A DNA stretch of 64,000 nucleotides from Candidatus Dadabacteria bacterium UBA1144 (GTDB lineage Bacteria > Desulfobacterota_D > UBA1144), in assembly GCA_002311855.1 (NCBI GenBank), contig DCAB01000013.1:1-64000 (forward strand), written 5' to 3'. This document shows positions 9,522 through 17,220 of the stretch, piece by piece (positions within the stretch are counted from its first letter, which is position 1; each line of letters starts with the position of its first letter). Made by a program: the position numbers and the translations under genes. The notes under the pieces are model-generated. The model ran no database searches. It was given only the letters and a program-made list of their open reading frames with translations, and had not been told where the DNA came from.

Positions 9522-10589
9522 ATGAAAAAGAAAGTCATTGTTGCAATGAGTGGAGGTGTGGACAGTTCAACTACTGCTGCTTTACTTAGAGAACAAGGAT
9601 ACGATGTCTCTGGTATAACAATGCAATTGTGGGATTATGCAGATGAGGAAACAGGTTGCTGTTCTCTAAGTGACGTATTTGATGCAAGACAGGCGGCTAA
9701 TCAAATTGGCATCAAGCATGCCGTGATAAATTACAAAGAAGATTTTCAGAATTATGTAGTAAGCGATTTTATAGACAAATACTACAATGGACTGACACCA
9801 AACCCATGCATAATGTGTAACGAATATATGAAATTTAATTTTCTTCTTAACAAAGCACTTGATCTAGGAGCCGATTACTTAGCAACAGGGCATTACGCAA
9901 AAATTTCACAAGACGAGAGGGGAAAATACTTCCTTGAAAAAGGAGTAGATAAATTTAAAGACCAGTCTTACTTCCTTTTTTCTCTAAAGCAGAAAGAGCT
10001 CTCCAGGCTTATGTTTCCATTAGGTGGTTTTTCGAAGTCTCAAGTTAGAGAAATATCACAGGGTTTTGAGCTGACAGTCTCTTCAAAAAAAGAAAGCCAG
10101 GATGTTTGTTTTATAGCAAAAGACTATAGAACATTTATCGAAAAAAACTTTAAAGAACGTAAACCTAAAATTGGTAATATTAAGTCCGTAGATGGTGAAA
10201 TTTTAGGTCGACACTCAGGTATTCAAAATTTCACTATTGGGCAGAGAAAAAAGCTAGGAGTTACAAATAATAAGCCATTATATGTGGTTTCTATAAATTA
10301 TAAAAATGGTGATGTTCTAGTAGGGGATGATACAGACTTATATTCCAGCGACCTTATAGCTACAAATCTGAATTGGTCTATCAATCCAGAAGAGCTAGCT
10401 AGTAATAAACTAAAAGCTAAAATTCGATATAGAAGTCCAGAGGCACTTGCAAAAATTAATTTTCTTGAAGATAAAGTTTCTGTTCATTTTGATCAGCCAC
10501 AAAGAGCAATAACACCAGGCCAAGCAATTGTTTTTTACGACGATAATAAAGTGGTTGGCGGAGGATGGATTGATGAAGTCCGTGAATAG
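9522..10589 (+). CDS. mnmA: tRNA-specific 2-thiouridylase
   Basis: Makes 2-thiouridine at the wobble position (U34) of Lys, Glu and Gln tRNAs, taking sulfur from a relay. The PP-loop ATP-pyrophosphatase motif SGGVDSS is at residues 10-16. The two catalytic cysteines are in NPCIMCN and SQDVCFI. Length (355 aa) is normal. Translation starts at 9522, seven bases after a -10-like box. The end overlaps the mtaB start by 17 bases, joining two tRNA-modification genes in one unit. Confidence 0.97.
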   Translation: MKKKVIVAMSGGVDSSTTAALLREQGYDVSGITMQLWDYADEETGCCSLSDVFDARQAANQIGIKHAVINYKEDFQNYVVSDFIDKYYNGLTPNPCIMCNEYMKFNFLLNKALDLGADYLATGHYAKISQDERGKYFLEKGVDKFKDQSYFLFSLKQKELSRLMFPLGGFSKSQVREISQGFELTVSSKKESQDVCFIAKDYRTFIEKNFKERKPKIGNIKSVDGEILGRHSGIQNFTIGQRKKLGVTNNKPLYVVSINYKNGDVLVGDDTDLYSSDLIATNLNWSINPEELASNKLKAKIRYRSPEALAKINFLEDKVSVHFDQPQRAITPGQAIVFYDDNKVVGGGWIDEVRE

Positions 10590-11847
10590 AATTAGTTTCT
10601 TAACCTACGGTTGTAAGGTTAATCAAGTAGATACGGAAAGGATGGTTTCAATATTGTCATCAGATTATGAGATCCTAGATAACTATATATCTGCCGATTT
10701 ATGTATAGTAAATACTTGTACTGTAACAAACAATTCAGATAACCAAATACTTAACGATATTAAAAAACTAAAAAAAACCAACCCTTCATGTAAAGTCTTA
10801 GTTACTGGTTGTTTAGCACAAACTGACCCAGCCCTTTTAGAAAAAATAAATACAATAGATTACGTTGTAGATAATGCCAATAAATATTTAATACCAAAGT
10901 TTTTGAAAAATTTAGGTAATTCGAAAAAGATAATTTCTAATATTTTTGATATTGATGAATTTCAAGATTATGAGATTGAGAAGAGAGATATAAGGTCTAG
11001 AGCTTTTTTAAAAATACAAGATGGATGTAATTATCGGTGCTCGTTCTGCATAATTCCTTTTGCTAGAGGAAAATCTAGAAGTATGAGCAAAGAATCTGTT
11101 TTGCAAAAAATTGATAAATATAAAGAATTGGGTTACGAAGAGGTTGTATTGACTGGCATACATTTATCAAGCTACGGTAAAGACATTGGAGAGACCTTGC
11201 TCAGTTTACTTGAATCAATCGAATTAAAATCACGCATACCAAATTTAAGACTAAGTTCAATTGATCCAGCTGATACTGATAAAAAACTTATCAATTTCAT
11301 TTCGAAATCAAGCAAAGTATGCCCTTCTTTTCATATATCCCTACAAAGTGCAGAAGATGGTGTTTTAAGAGAAATGAGAAGACGATACAAAGTGGGTGAA
11401 TTCGAAGAAATAATAAATGATATAAGATTTAAAATTCCAGATTCGTGTATCGGGACAGATATAATCGCAGGGTTTCCTGGGGAATCCGAGGAATCTTTTA
11501 ATGAAACATTTAATTTCTTGGAAAAATCAGAATTAAATTATTTTCATGTCTTCCCTTATTCTGATAGAAAAGGAACTAGGGCAACACAGAGAGACGACAA
11601 GATTCCTACTAATGTTAAATACCAAAGATCAAAATTACTTAGAAGTTTAAGCGACAACAAGAAAGAAGAATTCTATTCCAGATTTATTGGAAAGGAATTG
11701 GAAGCGATTGTTGAAAAAAATAATAAGGCTAGAACACGAAACTATATTGATGTAAGTTTGGATGGAGAATACATAGTTCCAGGTTCCTTAGTGAATCTAT
11801 TAATTAAAGAAGTAAGAAACATGAAAGCTTATGGTTCTAAAATCTAA
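10573..11847 (+). CDS. mtaB: tRNA t6A37 methylthiotransferase (MtaB/MiaB family)
   Basis: Radical-SAM enzyme adding a methylthio group to N6-threonylcarbamoyladenosine 37 of tRNA. N-terminal UPF0004 domain cysteines are in TYGCKVNQ (Cys14), NTCTVT and VTGCLAQ. The radical SAM cluster is C-x3-C-x2-C at residues 152, 156 and 159 (DGCNYRCSFC). A TRAM-like C-terminal part follows. An in-frame upstream codon at 10528 exists, but the ATG at 10573 has a strong ribosome site (GGAGGA at 10560-10565, 7 bases away) inside the end of mnmA and gives the standard N-terminus. TCKVNQ-type spacing favours MtaB over MiaB. Confidence 0.92.
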   Translation: MKSVNRISFLTYGCKVNQVDTERMVSILSSDYEILDNYISADLCIVNTCTVTNNSDNQILNDIKKLKKTNPSCKVLVTGCLAQTDPALLEKINTIDYVVDNANKYLIPKFLKNLGNSKKIISNIFDIDEFQDYEIEKRDIRSRAFLKIQDGCNYRCSFCIIPFARGKSRSMSKESVLQKIDKYKELGYEEVVLTGIHLSSYGKDIGETLLSLLESIELKSRIPNLRLSSIDPADTDKKLINFISKSSKVCPSFHISLQSAEDGVLREMRRRYKVGEFEEIINDIRFKIPDSCIGTDIIAGFPGESEESFNETFNFLEKSELNYFHVFPYSDRKGTRATQRDDKIPTNVKYQRSKLLRSLSDNKKEEFYSRFIGKELEAIVEKNNKARTRNYIDVSLDGEYIVPGSLVNLLIKEVRNMKAYGSKI

Positions 11848-11850
11848 CAA

Positions 11851-11985
11851 TCATTTTGTTTTTTTATATTGAAAAAATTCGCATATAAAATCTACTATTT
11901 GTCTTACTTCGATAATTTCTTTCTTTGTCGGTGCAAAATTATAAGAGGAAAAAATGCCTTTTTTTGATTTATTTAAATAAATCAT
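11851..11985 (-). CDS. Small protein, 44 aa, unknown function
   Basis: Short gene not recognised. It has an unusually strong ribosome-binding site, GGAGGAGGAG, five bases or so before its ATG, and its ATG overlaps the stop of the small gene upstream (TTATGA). The product is basic and soluble-looking, starting MIYLNKSKKG and holding a probable amphipathic helix (KKEIIEVRQIVDFICEFF) and one cysteine. It ends 3 bases from the convergent mtaB stop. The precise coupling plus the strong ribosome site argue that it is translated. No function can be assigned. Confidence 0.6.
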   Translation of the reverse strand: MIYLNKSKKGIFSSYNFAPTKKEIIEVRQIVDFICEFFQYKKTK

Positions 11986-12153
11986 AATCTCCTCCTCCAA
12001 TTACATGGACCACTATCATCATTATCACAATGCGGGAGTGGACGGTTTTTCTCGTATCCTTCTTTGTATCCTCTACTGTAATCAACATTGTAGGAATATG
12101 AGTTAAGTGCAAACAAAAAGAAAAAATAAGAGAAATAGATTTAAGGTTCTCAT
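11982..12153 (-). pseudogene. Small exported-protein gene, apparently frameshifted
   Basis: An ATG at 12153 opens MRTLNLFLLFFLF, a typical signal-peptide start, but this frame hits TAA at 12103-12105. From the T-rich tract (12111-12126, minus strand) another frame continues as FALNSYSYNVDYSRGYKEG, then a tail with two cysteines (PHCDN, GPCNW) and the end WRRRL, stopping at 11982. Removing one T would give a single 56-codon gene: signal peptide plus a short Tyr/Gly-rich mature part. The downstream frame has no good start of its own. TACAAT ends 6 bases before the ATG, as at other genes here. It could be a true decayed gene, a slippage-expressed gene or an assembly error in a homopolymer. Function unknown. 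Confidence 0.5.
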
Positions 12154-12159
12154 AAGATG

Positions 12160-12165
12160 ATTGTA
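12160..12165 (-). promoter_or_regulatory. Putative -10 box for the small exported-protein gene
   Basis: TACAAT on the minus strand ends exactly 6 bases before the ATG at 12153, just after the aspS stop. This is the same spacing as at purD, pepA and ssb, and it supports that ATG as a real start. Confidence 0.35.
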
Positions 12166-12181
12166 TCAAAAATATAAGAAA

Positions 12182-13945
12182 TTAGTCGTCATCATCATCA
12201 ATAAGGTTAATACCTAACTCTTTCAATTGTTTTTCAGAATGCACTTTAGAAGGAGCAGAAGTTAGTAAACATGAAGCTTTTTGTGTTTTTGGAAATGCTA
12301 TTACATCCCTTATAGATTCGGAATTGGTCAAGAACATCATAAGCCTGTCTAATCCTATTGCAAGTCCTCCATGTGGTGGTGTTCCTGATTCGAGGGCATC
12401 AAGAAGAAATCCAAAATTTTCTAAGTATTCTTTTTTTTCTATTTTTAAAACATCAAAAACTTCTTCTTGTAACGATCTGTGATGAATCCTTATGCTACCA
12501 CCTCCGATTTCTGTTCCGTTTAAAACAATATCGTATGCATAGGATTTTGTTTTTAGCGGATCAGCATTAATTTTTTGTTCTTCTGGCATTGTGAAGGGAT
12601 GATGACAAGAGGTTAGGGCATTTCCGTCTTTTATGAAAAGCGGAAAATTAGTAATCCAGACAAATTTAAATTCATTATCGTTAATTAGCTTTAAATCTTT
12701 ACTTAGCTTTATTCTCACCGCTGACATATATTTGTTAACAATTTCTTCTTCCCCAGCTCCAAAAAACACTATATCTCCTGGTTTTAGCTCTAATCTTTCT
12801 TTAATGTCTGAAATTTCAGCATCTGAGAAAAATTTCAGTATGGGTGATTGCATTTCGTTCTCTGAAACTTTTATCCATGCCAAACCCTTGGCACCATTTT
12901 CCTGAGCAAATTGTGTCAGTGAATCTATATCCTTCCTAGATAAAGACTCGTCTGATACTTTTAAACATTTTATTATTCCTTTTTTGTCAATTACATCTTT
13001 AAAGACTTTAAACTTAGTTGTTTTAAATAGGTCAGCGATATTGTTTAATTCTAGATCAAATCTTATATCTGGCCTGTCATTACCATATTTATCCATACTT
13101 TCTTCATAGGTAATTCTTTTAAAAGGTTTTGCTATAACGATATCTTTCATTTCTTTAAAAATTTCTACTATTAAGTCTTCCACGACATCAATTACATCGT
13201 CTTGATTAACAAAAGACATTTCCATATCTATTTGAGTGAACTCTGGCTGTCTGTCAGATCTAAGATCTTCATCTCTAAAGCACCTTACAATTTGGTAATA
13301 CCTATCAAAACCAGAAGTCATGAGTATCTGTTTTAAAATTTGAGGAGATTGAGGCAAAGCGAAGAAGTGGTTTTTATTTATTCTGCTTGGTACAAGATAA
13401 TCTCTTGCTCCTTCAGGTGTTGATTTAGAAAGATAGGGAGTTTCTATATCAACAAAGCTTCTTTCGTCTAAAAACTTTCTTACTAAAAGCATAGTTTTGC
13501 TTTTAAGAATAAAATTCTTTGACATATTTGGTCTTCTCAAATCAAGATACCTGTATTTTAATCTGACATTCTCGTCACTATCAATTTCTTCATCAATTTG
13601 AAACGGAATAGGAGTAGAGGAATTTAAAATTTCTATCTCATCTAAAAGAACTTCTATCTTCCCCGTTGGTATAGTCTTATTAATTGTTTCTTCTGTTCTG
13701 AGTCTAATTTTTCCAGATATTTTTATTACGTATTCACTTTTAACTTCTTCTGTAATCTTATGGAATTCGTCAGAATTATTTGGATCTGAAACAATTTGAA
13801 TAATTCCGGTCTTATCTCTAAGATCTATAAAAATTATCCCACCATGATCTCTGATTGAATAAGCCCATCCGCACAAAGTTGCAATTGTTCCTTTGTCATT
13901 TTCGTCGTAATTAGCACAATAATTGGATCTAAATGAGGTTTTCAT
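12182..13945 (-). CDS. aspS: Aspartyl-tRNA synthetase, bacterial type
   Basis: Charges tRNA-Asp (or tRNA-Asp and tRNA-Asn if non-discriminating, which cannot be told here). An N-terminal OB anticodon-binding domain (about 1-110) is followed by class II motif regions RYLDLRRPNM, FRDEDLRSDRQPEFTQID and GLAIGLDRLMMF. A GAD-type insertion lies in between, and the 587-aa length is normal for the bacterial type. The C-terminus ends in five aspartates (IDDDDD), an odd acidic tail. It is divergent from era. A TAAAAT box ends 7 bases before the ATG. Confidence 0.97.
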   Translation of the reverse strand: MKTSFRSNYCANYDENDKGTIATLCGWAYSIRDHGGIIFIDLRDKTGIIQIVSDPNNSDEFHKITEEVKSEYVIKISGKIRLRTEETINKTIPTGKIEVLLDEIEILNSSTPIPFQIDEEIDSDENVRLKYRYLDLRRPNMSKNFILKSKTMLLVRKFLDERSFVDIETPYLSKSTPEGARDYLVPSRINKNHFFALPQSPQILKQILMTSGFDRYYQIVRCFRDEDLRSDRQPEFTQIDMEMSFVNQDDVIDVVEDLIVEIFKEMKDIVIAKPFKRITYEESMDKYGNDRPDIRFDLELNNIADLFKTTKFKVFKDVIDKKGIIKCLKVSDESLSRKDIDSLTQFAQENGAKGLAWIKVSENEMQSPILKFFSDAEISDIKERLELKPGDIVFFGAGEEEIVNKYMSAVRIKLSKDLKLINDNEFKFVWITNFPLFIKDGNALTSCHHPFTMPEEQKINADPLKTKSYAYDIVLNGTEIGGGSIRIHHRSLQEEVFDVLKIEKKEYLENFGFLLDALESGTPPHGGLAIGLDRLMMFLTNSESIRDVIAFPKTQKASCLLTSAPSKVHSEKQLKELGINLIDDDDD

Positions 13946-13952
13946 TGTTAAA

Positions 13953-13958
13953 ATTTTA
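13953..13958 (-). promoter_or_regulatory. Putative -10 box for aspS
   Basis: TAAAAT on the minus strand ends 7 bases before the aspS ATG, with TTTAACA between and no Shine-Dalgarno sequence. Confidence 0.4.
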
Positions 13959-13992
13959 TCTTAACTTTATTTATTAAACATCACAAGAAAAG

Positions 13993-13998
13993 TATAAT
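13993..13998 (+). promoter_or_regulatory. Putative -10 box for era
   Basis: A perfect TATAAT ends 12 bases before the era ATG (14011). This would leave a leader of about 5-6 bases, with no ribosome site visible. Confidence 0.4.
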
Positions 13999-14010
13999 GA
14001 TTTTATATTA

Positions 14011-14892
14011 ATGAATAAAATAAAATCTGGAACAATATCGATATTGGGCAAACCCAATACTGGAAAGTCGACTCTAGTTAATAATTTAACGGGTAGAAAA
14101 ATTTCAGCCGTTTCCGATAAACCTAATACTACGAGAAATAAAATCTTAGGTGTTCTTAATACAGCTGTCTCTCAAATATTGTTTTTAGATACGCCTGGTA
14201 TTCAAGTATCAAATAAATTTTTAAATAGAATTATGGTTCAATCATCATTGCAAGCAATAAATGAATCTGATATAACTTTAGTTTTAATTGATGCTTCCAA
14301 GGCTATTACTAATGACGATTATGAGGTTATATCAAGGGCAAAAGACAGAAGCCCTTTTATTGTTATCAACAAAATTGACTTAATAAAAAAAAGTAAAATA
14401 TTGAAAATCGTTGATTTATTAAGAAACAAATTCCCATTCATCAAAGATTTTATACCAATAAGTGCGTTGGAAAATGAAGGTTTAAGCTTACTACTTGATG
14501 AATTAACAAAAATACTTCCAAATTATGGAAAGATATTTCCAGATGATTATTTCACAGATCAACCAGAAAAATTCTATCTTTCGGAAATAATAAGAGAGAA
14601 AATTTTCAATCATTATTACGAAGAAGTTCCCTATAACACTGCAGTGGTTGTGGAAGATATAAAAGACAAGAAAAAAATGACTATAATTCAAGCTTATGTA
14701 ATTGTTAAAAATTCACATCACAAACAAATAATTATAGGCAAAAATGGTTCTATGATAAAAAAAATTGGTACAGAAAGTAGGGTAGAAATAGAAGAATTTT
14801 TATTATGCCCAATATTTCTAGATTTAAGAGTTAAAATCGACAGCAAATGGTTACTAAGAAAAGACAAAATTTTTAATTTTTCCAATATATAA
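14011..14892 (+). CDS. era: GTPase Era
   Basis: Essential GTPase that binds the 3' end of 16S rRNA during 30S assembly. G1 is GKPNTGKST at residues 13-21 (Thr where most have Val), G3 DTPG, G4 NKID, and a G5-like SALE. The C-terminal KH domain carries IIGKNGSMIKKIG. Length 293 aa is normal. It stands alone, divergent from aspS and convergent with the crotonase gene one base away. Confidence 0.97.
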   Translation: MNKIKSGTISILGKPNTGKSTLVNNLTGRKISAVSDKPNTTRNKILGVLNTAVSQILFLDTPGIQVSNKFLNRIMVQSSLQAINESDITLVLIDASKAITNDDYEVISRAKDRSPFIVINKIDLIKKSKILKIVDLLRNKFPFIKDFIPISALENEGLSLLLDELTKILPNYGKIFPDDYFTDQPEKFYLSEIIREKIFNHYYEEVPYNTAVVVEDIKDKKKMTIIQAYVIVKNSHHKQIIIGKNGSMIKKIGTESRVEIEEFLLCPIFLDLRVKIDSKWLLRKDKIFNFSNI

Positions 14893-14893
14893 A

Positions 14894-15730
14894 TTATTTA
14901 CCAGAGAACTTTGGGCTTCTTTTTTCTTTAAAAGCCTTCTGACCTTCAAGGAAATCGTTACTATTTATTGCTTTTAATATGGATGATTTTATTTCATCAT
15001 ATGACTTTTGATCTATTTCCTGATTTTTTTCAAATACATTAATTGATTTTTTAATTGAAGAAAGTGATAAAGGTGCATTTGAAGAAATTTTCTTTGCAAA
15101 CTTAATTGCTTCTTCAACAATTTTTTCTTTATTGTAAACAAAATCTACTAATCCCATTTGAATAGCATCTTTAGAATCAAATTTTTCTCCGGTTAAGAAA
15201 ATCTTCTTTGTGTTTGGTATACCTATTTTGTTAATGAAGTTTTTTAGACCATTATAATTATAGAATATTCCTAGTTTAGCTGGGGGCATACAGAATATGC
15301 TATCATCAGAAAAAAATCTGAAGTCGCAATTTAACAAGATTTCTAAAGTTCCTCCATATATATGACCATTGATAGCTGCAATAATAATTTTGGATGAATC
15401 CATTATAACTTGAGATGTTTTCATTAATGGATGCATCTTATCTTCAGATACATTTTGTTGATTACCAGGCTCATAGTTGATAAGGTGTATTTTTAACAAG
15501 TCTTCTTTTGAATTAACGCTGTTAGAAGATATGTCATAACCAGCTGAAAAAACTTTGTCACCTTGAGAAGTTATTATAATTGATCTTATTTTCTCATCGT
15601 TTTCGATGTTTTCAATCAAAGTACAGATGTCTAGCAACATTTCTTCGTTTACTGCATTTTTTTTATCAGGCCTATCTATTGTGATGATTCTAATATCTTC
15701 CGTATCTTCATATTTAACAAAATCGCTCAT
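14894..15730 (-). CDS. Enoyl-CoA hydratase/isomerase family protein (crotonase)
   Basis: Crotonase-fold protein of 278 aa acting on a CoA thioester; the exact substrate is unknown. The fold shows TIDRPDKKNAVN near the start, the oxyanion-hole segments FSAGYDIS and INGHIYGGTLEIL, and PPAKLGIFY after them. The C-terminal KAFKEKRSPKF resembles the usual end of enoyl-CoA hydratases. It is isolated from other fatty-acid genes, so hydratase, isomerase or a divergent function are all possible. TAATAT ends 7 bases before the ATG. Confidence 0.85.
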   Translation of the reverse strand: MSDFVKYEDTEDIRIITIDRPDKKNAVNEEMLLDICTLIENIENDEKIRSIIITSQGDKVFSAGYDISSNSVNSKEDLLKIHLINYEPGNQQNVSEDKMHPLMKTSQVIMDSSKIIIAAINGHIYGGTLEILLNCDFRFFSDDSIFCMPPAKLGIFYNYNGLKNFINKIGIPNTKKIFLTGEKFDSKDAIQMGLVDFVYNKEKIVEEAIKFAKKISSNAPLSLSSIKKSINVFEKNQEIDQKSYDEIKSSILKAINSNDFLEGQKAFKEKRSPKFSGK

Positions 15731-15776
15731 ATCCGTTATATTAATGAAAAATATATTTTTTTTAAAGGGGTTATTT

Positions 15777-16349
15777 ATGCCTGTTTATGAGTTTGAGTGT
15801 AGAGATTGTATGACTTCTTCCAATAGAGGTATCGATAGTCTAGTTGAAAATCTTAACAAAAAGGCTGCTGCCAATCTTTTGAAAGACAATACTAATTTTC
15901 TCTATATTGAAGTCTTCAATTTAAAAAATGAAAAAACAATTTTTTCGGTTGGAAATGAAGGACAAAAAGATATTAGAAGATTCAGGTACAAAATTGATAA
16001 CAAGAAATCATTATATATTGAATTAAAAGATTTCAGGTTTAGTGAACTTTTCTTTCAAGATGAAAATCAAGATGATGTTGTATGTCCCAATGACAAAGAA
16101 TGCAAGGATGTCATTAGAATTTTTTCACCCTTTAAGGCTATATTTGAGAGTCGAGGTGGCCTAAACGATAGAGCTCCAAAACCAAGTGACCCCATGCAGT
16201 GGCACAAAGACTATAAAATTATGAAAGATGAAGAAGTTGCTTCAACTTACGTTGGACAAGATCATTTAGATCAATATTTTGGAAATTCACAACATGATGG
16301 GTCGTATGGAACGATTAGTGAACATTTAAAAGACAAAGATGACAAATAG
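15777..16349 (+). CDS. FmdB-like protein with split zinc ribbon, copy 1
   Basis: Starts like the small FmdB-family zinc-ribbon proteins (MPVYEFECRDC), but the second cysteine pair comes only about 90 residues later (VVCPNDKEC at about 101-109). The intervening segment is predicted alpha/beta and includes the motif DFRFSELFF, shared with the next gene. A polar C-terminal part (about 120-190) carries His, Asp and Gly and ends KDKDDK. The ATG at 15777 is chosen over an upstream in-frame codon because AGGGG lies about 6 bases before it and it gives the conserved N-terminus. The function is unknown; zinc binding is inferred from cysteines. The next gene, 8 bases on, is its paralogue. Confidence 0.8.
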   Translation: MPVYEFECRDCMTSSNRGIDSLVENLNKKAAANLLKDNTNFLYIEVFNLKNEKTIFSVGNEGQKDIRRFRYKIDNKKSLYIELKDFRFSELFFQDENQDDVVCPNDKECKDVIRIFSPFKAIFESRGGLNDRAPKPSDPMQWHKDYKIMKDEEVASTYVGQDHLDQYFGNSQHDGSYGTISEHLKDKDDK

Positions 16350-16357
16350 GAGATTGT

Positions 16358-16897
16358 ATGCCTTTATATGAATTTGAATGCGAAAAATGTAAAAATAGTA
16401 TTCTTACTGCTTTTAAGGATATCGAAAAAAGATATAATCAAAAGAAGCTTGAAGGAATTTTAAAAAAATATAAAAATATCAAGGGAATACAAATCGTAAA
16501 TTTGGATTCAGATAAATTATTGGAATCGATAGGAGCTTGGGATGAAAATCTTATTGAAATAGATCTTTATATTGATGAAGGAAAAATCTTGGTTCTATTT
16601 TACGTCGATTCTTTTAGATTTTCGGAACTAATATTTGATTCTGAAGATGAAAAAAAAGTTCGATGTAAATGCGGAGAAAAAAAAGCCATCGAGCGGGTTA
16701 TTTCCTCATTTTCTTATACTCAAGACTTATCAACCAATCCACCAAGACCACCGGGGTATAAAGATTTACCTAAGGCACTACAAGGCAAAGTAGAACTAGG
16801 TCAGTATGTTGAGGAAAAGGATAGGACTCATAGTATTAAAGCCGACAACAGATATAAGCATCAGTATCTTGATAAATCAAAACCTAAACTTCTTTAA
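16358..16897 (+). CDS. FmdB-like protein with split zinc ribbon, copy 2
   Basis: Paralogue of the gene before it. It begins MPLYEFECEKC, then has a segment of about 90 residues ending in DSFRFSELIF, then a second cysteine pair in RCKCG and RVISSF, which matches RIFSPF of copy 1. The C-terminal tails differ: here a proline-rich stretch (NPPRPPGYKDLP) and a basic end. A GGAG ribosome site precedes the ATG. The two genes clearly form one unit by tandem duplication. No enzyme motif is visible; a role in protein assembly or metal sensing is speculation. Confidence 0.8.
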   Translation: MPLYEFECEKCKNSILTAFKDIEKRYNQKKLEGILKKYKNIKGIQIVNLDSDKLLESIGAWDENLIEIDLYIDEGKILVLFYVDSFRFSELIFDSEDEKKVRCKCGEKKAIERVISSFSYTQDLSTNPPRPPGYKDLPKALQGKVELGQYVEEKDRTHSIKADNRYKHQYLDKSKPKLL

Positions 16898-16992
16898 TCT
16901 TTTTAAGAAAAAATAGACAATAAGAACTAAGGTTAAAATGATTCATATGAGTCGCAACATATGTTTCTATATATAAGTTTGGTAACGAGATT

Positions 16993-17220
16993 TCAAAGTG
17001 TACGATCTTCTACGTATTTTATAAATTTTTTTAAAATTTTGATTTTTTCATCTTTGATGTCTTTGTACGAGCACCCAAATTTAGACTTAATCAAGCTTAA
17101 TATATGAGCATAAGGGTTTCTTCCTTTGGGATGATATCGGGATTCAGGCAATTTATTTTTTAGCCTATCACCAGTTTGAGTTATCAATTTCCATATTATT
17201 TTTCTATTAGTTTCATTCAT
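16993..17220 (-). CDS. Small conserved-looking protein, 75 aa
   Basis: Overlaps the end of hisIE by 8 bases and is probably translated from the same mRNA. The product is basic and helical. The central part RNPYAHILSLIKSKFGCSYKDI resembles, by memory, the C-terminal segment of some phage-type ORF6C/regulatory proteins and short bacterial hypotheticals; this is a weak match. No catalytic motif. About 95 bases without a gene follow (16898-16992); they hold only two CATATG palindromes 8 bases apart. Confidence 0.6.
   Translation of the reverse strand: MNETNRKIIWKLITQTGDRLKNKLPESRYHPKGRNPYAHILSLIKSKFGCSYKDIKDEKIKILKKFIKYVEDRTL

Noticed and set aside
11969..12169. 66-codon open frame on the minus strand starting at TTG
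   Set aside because: It overlaps the two better supported small frames, has no ribosome site, and its product shows no signal-peptide or domain logic; the neighbouring frame gives a more coherent protein and the 44-aa gene has a strong ribosome site.
12358..12570. Short frame antisense to aspS
   Set aside because: Reverse reading of conserved synthetase sequence; no independent support.
15606..15776. Upstream extension of the first FmdB-like gene
   Set aside because: It lies antisense to the crotonase gene, and the conserved N-terminus begins at 15777 just after AGGGG.
16898..16992. Possible tRNA or terminator in the gap after the second FmdB-like gene
   Set aside because: Too AT-rich and without a cloverleaf; the paired CATATG words and a T5/A5 palindrome do not form a terminator-like stem with T-run.
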